From NCBI GenBank assembly GCA_043808035.1, contig JAZDFH010000054.1:1-35788 (forward strand): a DNA stretch of 35,788 bases, in the 5' to 3' direction. Shown here piece by piece: positions 24,342-33,607 of the stretch (position 1 is the stretch's first letter; each line of letters begins with the position of its first letter). A model generated the notes under the pieces. The model was given only the letters and a program-made list of their open reading frames with translations. It did no database searches and was not told the DNA's origin. Source of the DNA: JAZDFH01 sp043808035. Lineage in GTDB: Bacteria; Patescibacteriota; Minisyncoccia; UBA6257; Colwellbacteraceae. A program made the position numbers and the translations under genes.

Positions 24342-26018
24342 ATGGAACTGACAGATAAAAATATAAGAGAAGTTTTAATAGAAGGAGCTTATGTTGCTGA
24401 AGAAGATATGCAGCAATCCGAGAAAGCTTCGAAAGCGCATCATACGTCTTTGATGGAAGAATTGTTAATGGCTGGACTTGTTACCAAGGACTTACTTGGG
24501 CAGGCGGTGGCGGAGCATCTGGGTATTATTTACGCTGATCTCAACTCACACCAACCACCGCGTGAGCAGGTTTTAAAAATTCCTGAAGTTTTCGCAAAAA
24601 AATACAAAGTTGTTTTATTTCAAGAGGAGGACAAGACTGTGACCATTACGAGTGATTCTCCAGAAGCGAAAGGATTGCAAAAAGAAATCGAAAAGCTATT
24701 TAAAGGGAAGAAGATCATCTATGCATATTCGTTGAGTGATGATATAGATTTGGCATTTGTTCATTATCGAAAGGCGCTTGAGACGAGGTTTAGTAAAATT
24801 ATTAAGAAACAAAATCGTGTTGCTCCGGAGATTCTTGAAGAAATTCTCGATGACGCAGTTATTTACCGAGCATCTGATATTCATTTTGAACCGCAAGAAA
24901 TAGAAGTGGTTATTCGTTTTCGTATTGATGGTATTTTGGAAGAAGCAGGTAGAGTTGCAAAGGAATATTATGAAGGTGTCTTGAATCGTATCAAAGTGCA
25001 ATCGCATCTTCGTACAGATGAACACTTTACAACGCAAGACGGTGCAATCAGGCGTGTGACTGAAAGAGGACATTCAGTCGATTTGCGTGTTTCTATTATT
25101 CCTACGATTGATGGTGAAAAGGTTGTTATGCGGTTACTTGCTGCATACGTAAGAGGTTTTACTATGAGTGATGTCGGTTTAGGTTATACTGATCAAAAAA
25201 AGTTACTTGACGCATCGCATAAGCCATTCGGTATGATTTTGGTTACTGGACCGACCGGATCTGGTAAAACCACCACTCTTTATAGTGTTTTGAAGTTATT
25301 AAATCGACCCGAAGTCAATGTAACGACCATTGAGGATCCTGTCGAATATAAAATTCAGGGAGTCAATCATATTCAGGTAAATGAAGCAACTGGATTAACC
25401 TTTACGAAAGGATTACGTTCCATTGTACGTCAAGATCCCGACATTATTCTTGTTGGTGAGATTCGAGACCTTGATACCGCAGAAATTGCGGTTAATGCCG
25501 CGCTGACAGGACATTTATTGCTTTCAACATTTCATGCGAATGACGCCTCAACATCCGTTCCTCGTCTTTTGGATATGGGTATAGAGCCGTTTTTGCTTGC
25601 TTCGACGCTTGAGCTTATTATTGCACAACGGCTTGTTCGTCGACTTTGTGAGAATTGTCGATATAGTAAGATGATTGACAGAAATGATCTAAAAAGATGG
25701 ATTCAAAATCCTGAAGCATATTTTCCGCAAGAAAAAATTACGGTATATGAAGGAAAAGGATGCAACGTTTGCAATGAAACGGGGTTTAAAGGAAGAATTG
25801 CGATTTTCGAATTTATTCAGACCAGTCCGGAGATACAAGATCTTATTTTAAGTAATCCGTCGACAAAACAGTTATGGGATCTTGCGAAGTCGCAAGGAGC
25901 TCATTCGCTTTTCGAGGATGGCATCGAAAAAGTTAAACAAGGTATTACGACTGTGCAAGAATTGTTGCGGGTTGCCGCTCCGCATTACTTTAAAGATCGT
26001 CACGATGACGAAAAATAA
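24342..26018 (+). CDS. pilB: Type IV pilus assembly ATPase PilB (GspE family)
   Basis: The 558-residue secretion ATPase has an N-terminal MshEN/GspE-N-like region (about residues 5-150), then a linker and the motor. The motor carries GPTGSGKTTTLYS (Walker A, about residue 303), the Asp box TIEDPVEY, Walker B IILVGEIRD and the His box LLSTFHANDA. A four-cysteine zinc element (CENCRY... CNVCNETGFKGR) near the C-terminus is characteristic of PilB/GspE extension ATPases rather than PilT. It powers pilus polymerisation at the inner face of the membrane. The pilC start lies 14 bases inside its end. Confidence 0.95.
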   Translation: MELTDKNIREVLIEGAYVAEEDMQQSEKASKAHHTSLMEELLMAGLVTKDLLGQAVAEHLGIIYADLNSHQPPREQVLKIPEVFAKKYKVVLFQEEDKTVTITSDSPEAKGLQKEIEKLFKGKKIIYAYSLSDDIDLAFVHYRKALETRFSKIIKKQNRVAPEILEEILDDAVIYRASDIHFEPQEIEVVIRFRIDGILEEAGRVAKEYYEGVLNRIKVQSHLRTDEHFTTQDGAIRRVTERGHSVDLRVSIIPTIDGEKVVMRLLAAYVRGFTMSDVGLGYTDQKKLLDASHKPFGMILVTGPTGSGKTTTLYSVLKLLNRPEVNVTTIEDPVEYKIQGVNHIQVNEATGLTFTKGLRSIVRQDPDIILVGEIRDLDTAEIAVNAALTGHLLLSTFHANDASTSVPRLLDMGIEPFLLASTLELIIAQRLVRRLCENCRYSKMIDRNDLKRWIQNPEAYFPQEKITVYEGKGCNVCNETGFKGRIAIFEFIQTSPEIQDLILSNPSTKQLWDLAKSQGAHSLFEDGIEKVKQGITTVQELLRVAAPHYFKDRHDDEK

Positions 26019-27462
26019 AAAACCATTTTTCCAAAAAATAAAAGATCTTTTACTCTCTGAACGAGGTGGTAAGAGCACTGGTATGTTCGCCAATTTTGGG
26101 ATTTCCGAGGAACGGGAATATTTTATTGAAAACCTTGCGATGCTTATTTCATCTGGTATGAGTATTCTATCCGCTATCGATGCTATACGAGCCGAGATGA
26201 GATCAACTCGTATGCGTCATGCTCTTACTGACATCAGAGATGATGTTGACGCCGGTTTTACGATTTGGCGGGCTCTTGATAGAACAAAACTGGTAAAGCC
26301 GCATGTCATTTCTCTTATCAGAATTGGAGAAGAAGCGGGACGATTAACTGAAAATTTAAAGGTTGTTGTCGCTCAACAGCGAAAAGACAGTTCCTTCAGG
26401 TCTAAGTTGCGTTCAGCAATGATGTATCCAATCCTCGTTCTTGTCGTAACTCTCGTTGTCGGTATTGGTATTGCATGGTTTATTTTGCCTCGTCTTACCA
26501 ATGTTTTTTCATCAATGCATCTCGAATTGCCTCTTTTTACGAGGATTTTGATTTGGGTTGGTACTGTGTTACAGTCATACGGAATCATTATCATACCTGT
26601 TTTTTTAGTTGTGCTTTTTGTGCTTGGTTATTACATCTTTATATATCCAAAAACAAAGTTTATTGGTGAGATCATTTTAGCCCACATACCGGGGGTAAAG
26701 ACACTTATTATGCAAGTCGAAGTGTCACGGTTTTGTTATGTGTTGGGAACATTGCTTAATTCAGGTATGCCTGTCGTGGAATCATTAAATTCTCTTAAAG
26801 ACGCTACGACATCGATTATGTACGGTAAGTTTTATTCATATTTACGAGAAAGCATTGAAGAAGGAAGGACATTTCAGCAAAGCTTTGGAACATATCCGAA
26901 GTCAATCAAAATTGTACCTCGGCCTGTTCAGCAGATGATTATTGCAGCTGAAAATTCAGGAACGCTTGCCGATACGCTAATTCGAGTTTCGGAAATTTTT
27001 GAAGAAAAAACGGAAACTACAACAAAAAACCTTTCGGTTATTATGGAACCGATGTTGCTTTTCATTGTATGGGGTGGTGTTGTTGGTGTCGCTTTGGCTG
27101 TCATTATGCCGATTTACAGTTTGATCGGTGGATTAAATAAGGCAAAAACCGCACCCGCAAAACCACCTGTCAGTCAGCCTGTTCCTACTGCGAGTGGTAC
27201 TCCAGGAGGACATTCTTTGCCTGTGACAGAAGCGCCTGCCACTGCTCCCGCACAGCCCGTTCTATTGGTTGAGATTCTTGAAACACCGGAAGGTTCATTG
27301 AACGTGAGAAGTGCTCCTGGTGTTGATGGAAATGTTGTTGCTCGTGTTTATGCGGGAGAAGTGTATGAATATCAGGAAGAGCAAAACGGATGGTACAAAA
27401 TTATTTTACTTGATGGTAGCACGGGTTGGGTTTTCGGTAACTATGCGAGTCCAACACAGTAA
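26005..27462 (+). CDS. pilC: Pilus platform protein PilC (GspF family) fused to an SH3b domain
   Basis: The 485-residue protein has two T2SSF domains separated by membrane helices (about residues 139-160 and 193-213), and a third helix at about 350-376 (LLFIVWGGVVGVALAVIMPI). LAMLISSGMSILSAIDAI and LNSGMPVVESLNSLKDAT are family motifs. After the last helix, where PilC normally ends, a Pro/Ala-rich linker (380-418) leads to a bacterial SH3 domain (about 420-485: GSLNVRSAPGVDGNVVARV, NGWYKIILLDGSTGWVFGNY). By standard PilC topology this domain lies outside the membrane, where SH3b domains commonly bind cell wall. The frame extends upstream to 25882 within pilB; ATG 26005 gives a normal GspF start. 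Confidence 0.93.
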   Translation: MTKNKKPFFQKIKDLLLSERGGKSTGMFANFGISEEREYFIENLAMLISSGMSILSAIDAIRAEMRSTRMRHALTDIRDDVDAGFTIWRALDRTKLVKPHVISLIRIGEEAGRLTENLKVVVAQQRKDSSFRSKLRSAMMYPILVLVVTLVVGIGIAWFILPRLTNVFSSMHLELPLFTRILIWVGTVLQSYGIIIIPVFLVVLFVLGYYIFIYPKTKFIGEIILAHIPGVKTLIMQVEVSRFCYVLGTLLNSGMPVVESLNSLKDATTSIMYGKFYSYLRESIEEGRTFQQSFGTYPKSIKIVPRPVQQMIIAAENSGTLADTLIRVSEIFEEKTETTTKNLSVIMEPMLLFIVWGGVVGVALAVIMPIYSLIGGLNKAKTAPAKPPVSQPVPTASGTPGGHSLPVTEAPATAPAQPVLLVEILETPEGSLNVRSAPGVDGNVVARVYAGEVYEYQEEQNGWYKIILLDGSTGWVFGNYASPTQ

Positions 27463-27488
27463 TAACGTAAGTTTATTATATCATTACA

Positions 27489-27941
27489 ATGTATTTTTCT
27501 TCTAAAAAAGGTTTTTCTCTTCTTGAAATGCTGCTTTCTATAGCAATCATTTCTTTGATAGGAGGGTTAAGTTTACCTATTTATTATTCTTTCCAAGCGA
27601 GGAATGACCTTGATCTTGCAACTGACGTTATTACTCAGGTGGTTCGGCGAGCAGAAATACTTTCTCGAACTATGACATATGACGATGGATGGGGGGTTTA
27701 TATAACTTCCGGCACTGCTACCTTGTTTAAAGGTAGTGACTATACAAGTAGAGATACATCATATGATGAGATATCCAGTATTGCACCAAGCGTTCAGATA
27801 AGCGGAGGTGCGGTTGAGATCACTTTCATAAAGATGACAGGGAATCCTATCTCGGCGCCAATCACTATCACTTTAAACTCTACAAGCGCAAACAATATCA
27901 GTATAATTACTATTAATGAGAAAGGGACTATCAGTTTTTAG
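27489..27941 (+). CDS. GspH/FimT-like minor pilin
   Basis: The 150-residue product has a class III prepilin start: a 7-residue basic leader, the KKG|FSLLE cleavage site after Gly8, Glu at mature position 5, and a hydrophobic helix (MLLSIAIISLIGGLSLPIYY). The body has the GspH/FimT character: a helix with ATDVITQVVRRAEILSRTM, followed by beta strands. It would join the pilus tip or initiation complex after processing by a prepilin peptidase, which is not in this window. TATATC at 27477-27482 ends 7 bases before the ATG, a weak leaderless candidate. The next gene overlaps by 26 bases. Confidence 0.88.
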   Translation: MYFSSKKGFSLLEMLLSIAIISLIGGLSLPIYYSFQARNDLDLATDVITQVVRRAEILSRTMTYDDGWGVYITSGTATLFKGSDYTSRDTSYDEISSIAPSVQISGGAVEITFIKMTGNPISAPITITLNSTSANNISIITINEKGTISF

Positions 27942-30900
27942 AAAAGATAAAAACATAAGTTCGTTTCGAGAAAAGTTTTTTTTCTATTTTCGTCGAAATG
28001 AAGGAATGAATTTGATTGAGGTTATCCTTGCAGGATCGATTTTTGTTATTGGTGTAACTGCCTTGGTAAGTATGTTGTTATACGGTCAAGAAGGTACTGT
28101 CTCCGGAGGGGAACAGTCTCGTGCGGTTTTTTTAGCTGAAGAAGGACTCGAAGCGATACGTAATATTCGTGATGAAGCATGGAATGAAATAGAAGCCGGT
28201 ACAGGAGCGGTTATGGTAGGCGGAAGTGAATGGGTATATGTACCTGGACCGGGGGAAGTTATAGACAGTTTTTATACACGGACAGTAACTATCGAAGATG
28301 TGTGTCGAGATAGTAGTAATCTTATTGTTGATTGTCCTGGAAGTTATACTGATTTGTATACTAAAAAAGCGACAGTCGATGTTACGTGGAAAAAACGTGG
28401 AGTTGATAGAGATGTAGAACGAGTGACATATCTTACGAATTGGGCATCAAGAGATTGGGTACAGACTGATTGGGGCGGAGGGCCAGGACAAGCGCTATGG
28501 TCTGATGTAACAAAATATGATACGGATCTCGCAATAGCTGAAAGTGAATCTGCGGGGCAGATACAGCTTACTCGCGAGGTGGGTGTTGTATCCGCTTCGT
28601 GGGATTTCGAAGTGGCTGATGATTATACATATACTCCTGCCGACATTGAGGTTGCTGGTGGATATGCGCAACTTAAAGGTGATTTTACGGAGTATACCAA
28701 TACATGGCCGTTCGATGTTGCGGGAAATTATACGTATGATTCGGGATTGATGGCAGTTTCAGGTGGTTCTGCTGTATTGATTAACGTTCCTGCCAGTTCT
28801 ACGACTACGTGGACATTCGATACTCCTGGTGAATATACATACGATCCAGCAAAAATAGGAGTCTCCGGAGGTTTGGCGAGTATGAAAAAAACATATGACG
28901 TTAATACAAAAGGGATATGGCATCTTAATGACGCAGTCGGTGCTACAGAAATTTCTGATGATTCTATTAATGCTAACAATCTTATAATTAATGGCAATCC
29001 GACATTGGGAGCTGGAGGGAAGTATGGTACCGGTGTTTTGTTTGATAGTAATGGTGATTATGGTGAAATAATTGATGCAAATCAGACAGGACTTGATGTG
29101 ACGGGACCACTCACGATTGATGCATGGGTCAAGAAGGCTGCTTATTCTGGTAGCGATTATATCGTTCGCAAGTGGACATCGAGTAATAACAGATCTTATT
29201 ATTTGTTAGTTACGAATACTGGAGCGTTGCAATTTTATGTACGTAATGGTGGTACACAAGGAGCAATCACATCTTCTGCGGGAGTGGTTCCTGTTGGTAC
29301 ATGGGTACATGTCGCTGCGGTATATGACGGATCTTTCCTCCGACTTTTTGTTAACGGGATAGGTGTTGCATCCGCGGTACCATATTCTGCCGATATTCAA
29401 GATGGTACCGCCCCGTTTAATATTAGTTATAGCGGCACGAGCAGTTTTAATGGAACGATTGATGACTTGCGAATTTCGTCGACAGCACGGTGGACGAGTA
29501 ATTTTACGCCTCCCTCTCAAGCGTATGGAGAATATGCAACTGATAAACCGACAACTTTACCGACGTCGTCTGTCACCGCGCCGTATGTTTCTCAATGGAC
29601 TAGTTTTACAGAGACAGCGACAAAGAATGGTGGAGAGATATATTACCAGTTATCAGATGATGATGGTTTGACGTGGAAGTATTGGGCAGGGAGTAGCTGG
29701 AGTGCTGCCGGAGTTAGCGACTATAATACGGCGACGGTGATAAATACCAATATCACGAGTTTTTCTGTCAGTAATAAAAAAATTATTTGGAAAGCATTCT
29801 TTGTAAGTAACGGTACTCAAGAAGTAATCTTGGATACTGTGTCGATTGCATATTCGAATGGTACTTCCGGATATGCAACAAACTCTCCTCCAATCTATCC
29901 AACAGCATCGTTTGAGCAACCAGAACTTACGGAGTGGGTAAGTTTTTCCGAGACAGCGACAAAGAATGGCGGAGAGATATATTACCAGTTATCAGATGAT
30001 GATGGTGCGATATGGCAATATTGGGATGGAGACAGTTGGGCGGTTGCAGGGAACAGTGATTATGATACTGCGACAGATGTTAATGCCAATATTCGTGAAT
30101 TCTCTACAACAAACAAAAGCATTTTATTTAAGGCATTTTTTGAGAGCGATGGAACACAGGAGGTTTCTCTCGATGGCGTTACTGTAGGCTACTATGCAGC
30201 GCCAGATGTTTATACACAAGGATTATGGCATTTGGATGAATCAAGCGGTTCTTTTATTGATGATTCAGGCAATGGTAACCATTTGACAGTAAACGGTAAT
30301 CCTACGTATGCTGTCGCGGGAAATTTTGATACGGCGATTAATTTTGACTCGAGTGGAGATTATGGATCCGTCGATGATTCGTCCCAAACAGGGCTTGATG
30401 TAACAGGGGCATTAACTATCGATGCGTGGGTATATCGACTCGCGAACAACAGTGGTGACTATATCATTCGCAAATGGACTTCTGGCAATGATCGGTCATA
30501 CCGATTATATACGCAAACGAGTGGAAGATTTATTTTCGAAGTACAAAACGGAGGTTCAAATGCGGTTATTACTTCAAATAGCGGAGTTTTGAACCCCAAT
30601 GAATGGCATCATATCGCTGCGGTTTATGACGGATCATATCTGCGTCTTTTTGTTGATGGGACATCTGTTGCAACGCCTATTTCATATTCGGACGGTATTC
30701 AGGATGGTGGGGCTCCTTTATGGTTAAGTAGTAGTGGTTCTGGTAGTTTTACCGGGTATATCGATGAAGCGAGAGTTTCAAATATTGCACGATGGATAAG
30801 TGATTTTACACCATCTGCTATTCCGTATAGCAACGTTGCTTCATATCCTTTAGACGGACCGTCAATTAATCCAAACAATTCTTTTGAAGCGGCAACCGTA

Positions 30901-32529
30901 GAGGAATGGAACGCTTTTATCGAAGAAGCTGAAAAGAATGGTGGAGAGATATATTATCAGTTATCAGATGATGATGGTGCGATATGGCAATATTGGACAG
31001 GCAGCAGTTGGACGGTTGCGGCAGGTCCGGTCGATTATAATACCGCAGAAGAAGTAAATATCAATATTGCCGATTTTTCGACATCCAATAGCAAGATTAT
31101 GTTTAAAGCATTCTTAGTAGGGGATGGGATGCAGCTTGTTCGATTGGATACGGTACGCGTAGCATACACGAGTCAAGGAGGTTCTTATTATGGAAATCAA
31201 TTTTTGACAACAAGTATTAATCCAAGCTCTTCAATCAATAATGACAATCGAAAATTAAGTTACCGATTTACCGCGCAATCGAGTAAAACAGTTGATAGAG
31301 TCAGTATTTATCAAGAAGCTTCCAGTGGTACGAGTACGTTCCGGGTTGGTATACAAGTTGATGATGGAAGTGGTAATCCTTCAGGAACGTTTTTAGGGTC
31401 TGCAACGTATAGTGGTGGAAATGGATGGAATACAATAAATATTTCCCCTGATGTTGATGTAACTTCAGGGGGGACGTATCACATTGTTATTGAGCGTGAT
31501 AGTGGATCTGGTTCTCGACAATATCGCTACTCACTTCCTGACAATAATATAACTTCATATGACAATACTGATGACGTTGCTATGGATGTTTTATGGACGG
31601 CGAATGGAGGTGGAAGTTGGATTGTGCAAGGGTGGCAGCCGATTTATATTTTGCAGTTTACTGATGGTTTTTCGGATGGGAACCCATATTATGATTCTTT
31701 GCAAGATGATACGACATATACCGTCATTTATGGGAATCAGCAATTCGGAGAAAATTTTACAGTGACAGGAGGGGATAAACAAGTTTCTGCTCTTGGATTT
31801 TATGTACGCAAAAGATCATCTGGTATTCCTGAAGATGATTTGTATGCAACGGTATATGATATGTCTCTTGGAGAAGATATTGATTCGGGTGTTGTTGTCC
31901 CTGCCGGTGCGATATTACAGACTTTCAGTTGGCAGAGTCTGCATTTTGCGGCGAATCTAACATTGACGGATGGACACCAATATCGAATTTCATTAAGTTC
32001 CCCGAATACGACGATAACAAATGGATATGATATATATGTAATGCAGACGGCAAACAGTAGTATTTATTATAACACCGGGTATGGAGAAACATTGGCGCGA
32101 TATTGTCGTTCTACGACAGGTGGTAGTAGTTGGACGTACTACAATTATTATGATATGGCATTTCGGTTTATCGATTATAGCGCGGCTTCATCATTATATT
32201 CTGAGTTAGGTTATCTTATCTCTTCGGCTCTCGATATGGGAGATGTGTCGCCCGTGCAAGCGATTGAGTGGGATGAGAGTATCCCTACATGCATACCGCA
32301 ATGTGAGATTAATGTGCAGGTACGAACGGCACCGGATAGTGGTGGCGTTCCAGGATCATGGACTGATTGGTATGGCTCTGCGGGAGCAGGGTCGTTTTTC
32401 GCGACATCGACGGGTTCAATAATCCCGAGCGCAATAAATGGCAATAGATGGGTACAATACAAAGCAACACTTATCGGGGATGGAGCAGATACGCCTATTT
32501 TAGAAGAAATGCGTATAAATTATCGTTAA
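27916..32529 (+). CDS. Giant PilV-like pilin with LamG and repeat modules (1537 residues)
   Basis: The N-terminus is a prepilin: a 30-residue basic leader, cleavage expected after Gly30 (RRNEG|MNLIE), Glu35 at mature position 5, a hydrophobic helix, and a PilV-like region (SRAVFLAEEGLEAIRNIRDEA). After residue 220 there are modules: three short repeats of the type W-F-x-YTYD-x-VSGG (starting near 225, 263 and 298), LamG 1 (about 331-537), two copies of a 100-residue repeat with KNGGEIYYQLSDDDG, LamG 2 (about 767-970), a third repeat, and two beta-rich regions to the end. LamG folds are concanavalin-like and often bind sugars or surface proteins. It is probably a pilus-tip or surface adhesin. 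TATAAT at 27902-27907 could start a leaderless message. Confidence 0.88.
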   Translation: MRKGLSVFRKDKNISSFREKFFFYFRRNEGMNLIEVILAGSIFVIGVTALVSMLLYGQEGTVSGGEQSRAVFLAEEGLEAIRNIRDEAWNEIEAGTGAVMVGGSEWVYVPGPGEVIDSFYTRTVTIEDVCRDSSNLIVDCPGSYTDLYTKKATVDVTWKKRGVDRDVERVTYLTNWASRDWVQTDWGGGPGQALWSDVTKYDTDLAIAESESAGQIQLTREVGVVSASWDFEVADDYTYTPADIEVAGGYAQLKGDFTEYTNTWPFDVAGNYTYDSGLMAVSGGSAVLINVPASSTTTWTFDTPGEYTYDPAKIGVSGGLASMKKTYDVNTKGIWHLNDAVGATEISDDSINANNLIINGNPTLGAGGKYGTGVLFDSNGDYGEIIDANQTGLDVTGPLTIDAWVKKAAYSGSDYIVRKWTSSNNRSYYLLVTNTGALQFYVRNGGTQGAITSSAGVVPVGTWVHVAAVYDGSFLRLFVNGIGVASAVPYSADIQDGTAPFNISYSGTSSFNGTIDDLRISSTARWTSNFTPPSQAYGEYATDKPTTLPTSSVTAPYVSQWTSFTETATKNGGEIYYQLSDDDGLTWKYWAGSSWSAAGVSDYNTATVINTNITSFSVSNKKIIWKAFFVSNGTQEVILDTVSIAYSNGTSGYATNSPPIYPTASFEQPELTEWVSFSETATKNGGEIYYQLSDDDGAIWQYWDGDSWAVAGNSDYDTATDVNANIREFSTTNKSILFKAFFESDGTQEVSLDGVTVGYYAAPDVYTQGLWHLDESSGSFIDDSGNGNHLTVNGNPTYAVAGNFDTAINFDSSGDYGSVDDSSQTGLDVTGALTIDAWVYRLANNSGDYIIRKWTSGNDRSYRLYTQTSGRFIFEVQNGGSNAVITSNSGVLNPNEWHHIAAVYDGSYLRLFVDGTSVATPISYSDGIQDGGAPLWLSSSGSGSFTGYIDEARVSNIARWISDFTPSAIPYSNVASYPLDGPSINPNNSFEAATVEEWNAFIEEAEKNGGEIYYQLSDDDGAIWQYWTGSSWTVAAGPVDYNTAEEVNINIADFSTSNSKIMFKAFLVGDGMQLVRLDTVRVAYTSQGGSYYGNQFLTTSINPSSSINNDNRKLSYRFTAQSSKTVDRVSIYQEASSGTSTFRVGIQVDDGSGNPSGTFLGSATYSGGNGWNTINISPDVDVTSGGTYHIVIERDSGSGSRQYRYSLPDNNITSYDNTDDVAMDVLWTANGGGSWIVQGWQPIYILQFTDGFSDGNPYYDSLQDDTTYTVIYGNQQFGENFTVTGGDKQVSALGFYVRKRSSGIPEDDLYATVYDMSLGEDIDSGVVVPAGAILQTFSWQSLHFAANLTLTDGHQYRISLSSPNTTITNGYDIYVMQTANSSIYYNTGYGETLARYCRSTTGGSSWTYYNYYDMAFRFIDYSAASSLYSELGYLISSALDMGDVSPVQAIEWDESIPTCIPQCEINVQVRTAPDSGGVPGSWTDWYGSAGAGSFFATSTGSIIPSAINGNRWVQYKATLIGDGADTPILEEMRINYR
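29623..29685 (+). repeat. Intragenic repeat, copy 1
   Basis: This 63-base segment encodes KNGGEIYYQLSDDDG plus WKYW and is the DNA-conserved core of a roughly 100-residue module. It matches copies 2 and 3 almost perfectly in its first 45 bases and differs in the last 18. Confidence 0.85.
29962..30024 (+). repeat. Intragenic repeat, copy 2
   Basis: Same 63-base core; it differs from copy 3 at only two synonymous third positions (GGC/GGT, TAC/TAT). Both are in the same reading phase. Confidence 0.88.
30934..30996 (+). repeat. Intragenic repeat, copy 3
   Basis: Same 63-base core, 61 of 63 identical to copy 2. It follows LamG 2, as copy 1 follows LamG 1, consistent with duplication of a LamG-plus-repeat unit. 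Confidence 0.88.
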
Positions 32530-32535
32530 GCGTTT

Positions 32536-33063
32536 ATGCATCATAGAGCATTGAAATTACAAAGAAATAAACAAGGATTTACCTTAATAGAATTGTTATT
32601 ATATATTGGTATTTCCGCAGCGATGCTTACGATTGTCATTTCATTTTTATCTGTTTTGATGCAATCACGTATAAAGAATCAAACAATTGCTGAAGTTGAG
32701 CAACAAGGTGTACAGGTATTGCAATTGATAGACCATACCATTCGTAATGCGGAGGGTGTAATAGCTCCGCTTTCAGGAACGACTGATAGTATATTACAAC
32801 TTGATGTCCTTGATGTTTCAGCTGATCCGACTATTTTCGATGTTTCTGGTGGTTCGATTCGAATTACCGAAGGAGTAGGAAGTCCGATCGTATTAACATC
32901 GCCGCTTGTAACTATTACTAATATGCAGTTTACCAATTTATCTCGTACAGGAACGCCGGGGACAATCAGGATTTCTTTCACTTTGTCTCGCGTAAGTGTT
33001 GATGGAAAAAGTGAATACAATTATTCAAAGGAATTTTATGGGAGTATGAGCATAAGGAGATAG
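32536..33063 (+). CDS. PilW-like minor pilin
   Basis: The 175-residue prepilin has a 14-residue basic leader, cleavage site KQG|FTLIE (after Gly14, Glu at mature position 5), and the helix LLLYIGISAAMLTIVISFLS. The following region (EQQGVQVLQLIDHTIRNAEG) is typical of PilW/PulJ-like pseudopilins, and the beta-rich end carries ISFTLSRVSVDGKSEYNYSK. It begins 6 bases after the giant pilin gene and probably forms a tip complex with the neighbouring minor pilins. No Shine-Dalgarno sequence. The exact minor-pilin class is by analogy. Confidence 0.88.
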   Translation: MHHRALKLQRNKQGFTLIELLLYIGISAAMLTIVISFLSVLMQSRIKNQTIAEVEQQGVQVLQLIDHTIRNAEGVIAPLSGTTDSILQLDVLDVSADPTIFDVSGGSIRITEGVGSPIVLTSPLVTITNMQFTNLSRTGTPGTIRISFTLSRVSVDGKSEYNYSKEFYGSMSIRR

Positions 33064-33111
33064 TACGAAAAACATGATTCGTTTTGAATTTTGGAATCAA
33101 GAAACTTGTTT

Positions 33112-33142
33112 TTGAATTTTAATGTTTGATACATGATATAAT
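33112..33142 (+). promoter_or_regulatory. Predicted promoter of the PilX-like gene
   Basis: TTGAAT (33112-33117) with a long 19-base spacer and extended -10 TGATATAAT (hexamer 33137-33142). The -10 ends 8 bases before ATG 33150, giving a leaderless message. Confidence 0.55.
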
Positions 33143-33149
33143 AAAAAAT

Positions 33150-33539
33150 ATGAGCAAAAGAGGAGGATTTATTACTCTCATGAGTGTCATCATTATGGTT
33201 GCCGTTGCTGCTTCTCTTGCAATATCGGTTATTTTGATGGGAGTTGATTCTTTACGGACTGGTCAGTCTATTGAAGCAGCCAATGAGGCAACTGCTATTG
33301 CTGATGCATGTGCTGAAGAATCGCTTGAACAAATTAGAGTGTATAATTTTATAGGAACTCAAAATTTAACGATTGGCAGTGGAACGTGTTCATATACGAT
33401 TACAAATGATGGTGGAGAAAATAGAACAATTGAGATATCAGCAGTGGCGTTGTCTGTTACTCGGCGTGTTCGTATTATTACGGACGTCATCACTCCTGAA
33501 ATTCATATTGCAACCTGGCAAGATGTTACATCATTTTAA
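33150..33539 (+). CDS. PilX-like minor pilin
   Basis: The 129-residue protein begins MSKRGGFITLMSVIIM, a short basic leader with a G|F junction and a long hydrophobic helix. Mature position 5 is Met rather than Glu, which is a departure from the prepilin norm but is tolerated in some PilX/GspK-type tip proteins. Downstream, SIEAANEATAIADACAEESL is the alanine-rich PilX-like segment, followed by a short beta region with a CAEE...GTCSYTI cysteine pair. An in-frame start at 33126 lies upstream of the -10 box, so I chose 33150. The next gene follows after 68 bases. Confidence 0.82.
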   Translation: MSKRGGFITLMSVIIMVAVAASLAISVILMGVDSLRTGQSIEAANEATAIADACAEESLEQIRVYNFIGTQNLTIGSGTCSYTITNDGGENRTIEISAVALSVTRRVRIITDVITPEIHIATWQDVTSF

Positions 33540-33607
33540 CAAAGACAGGTTTTGTATAAAAATGCGTGCTATTATTAATTGTAAGAAAGTAGATACGAGA
33601 TAAAGGC

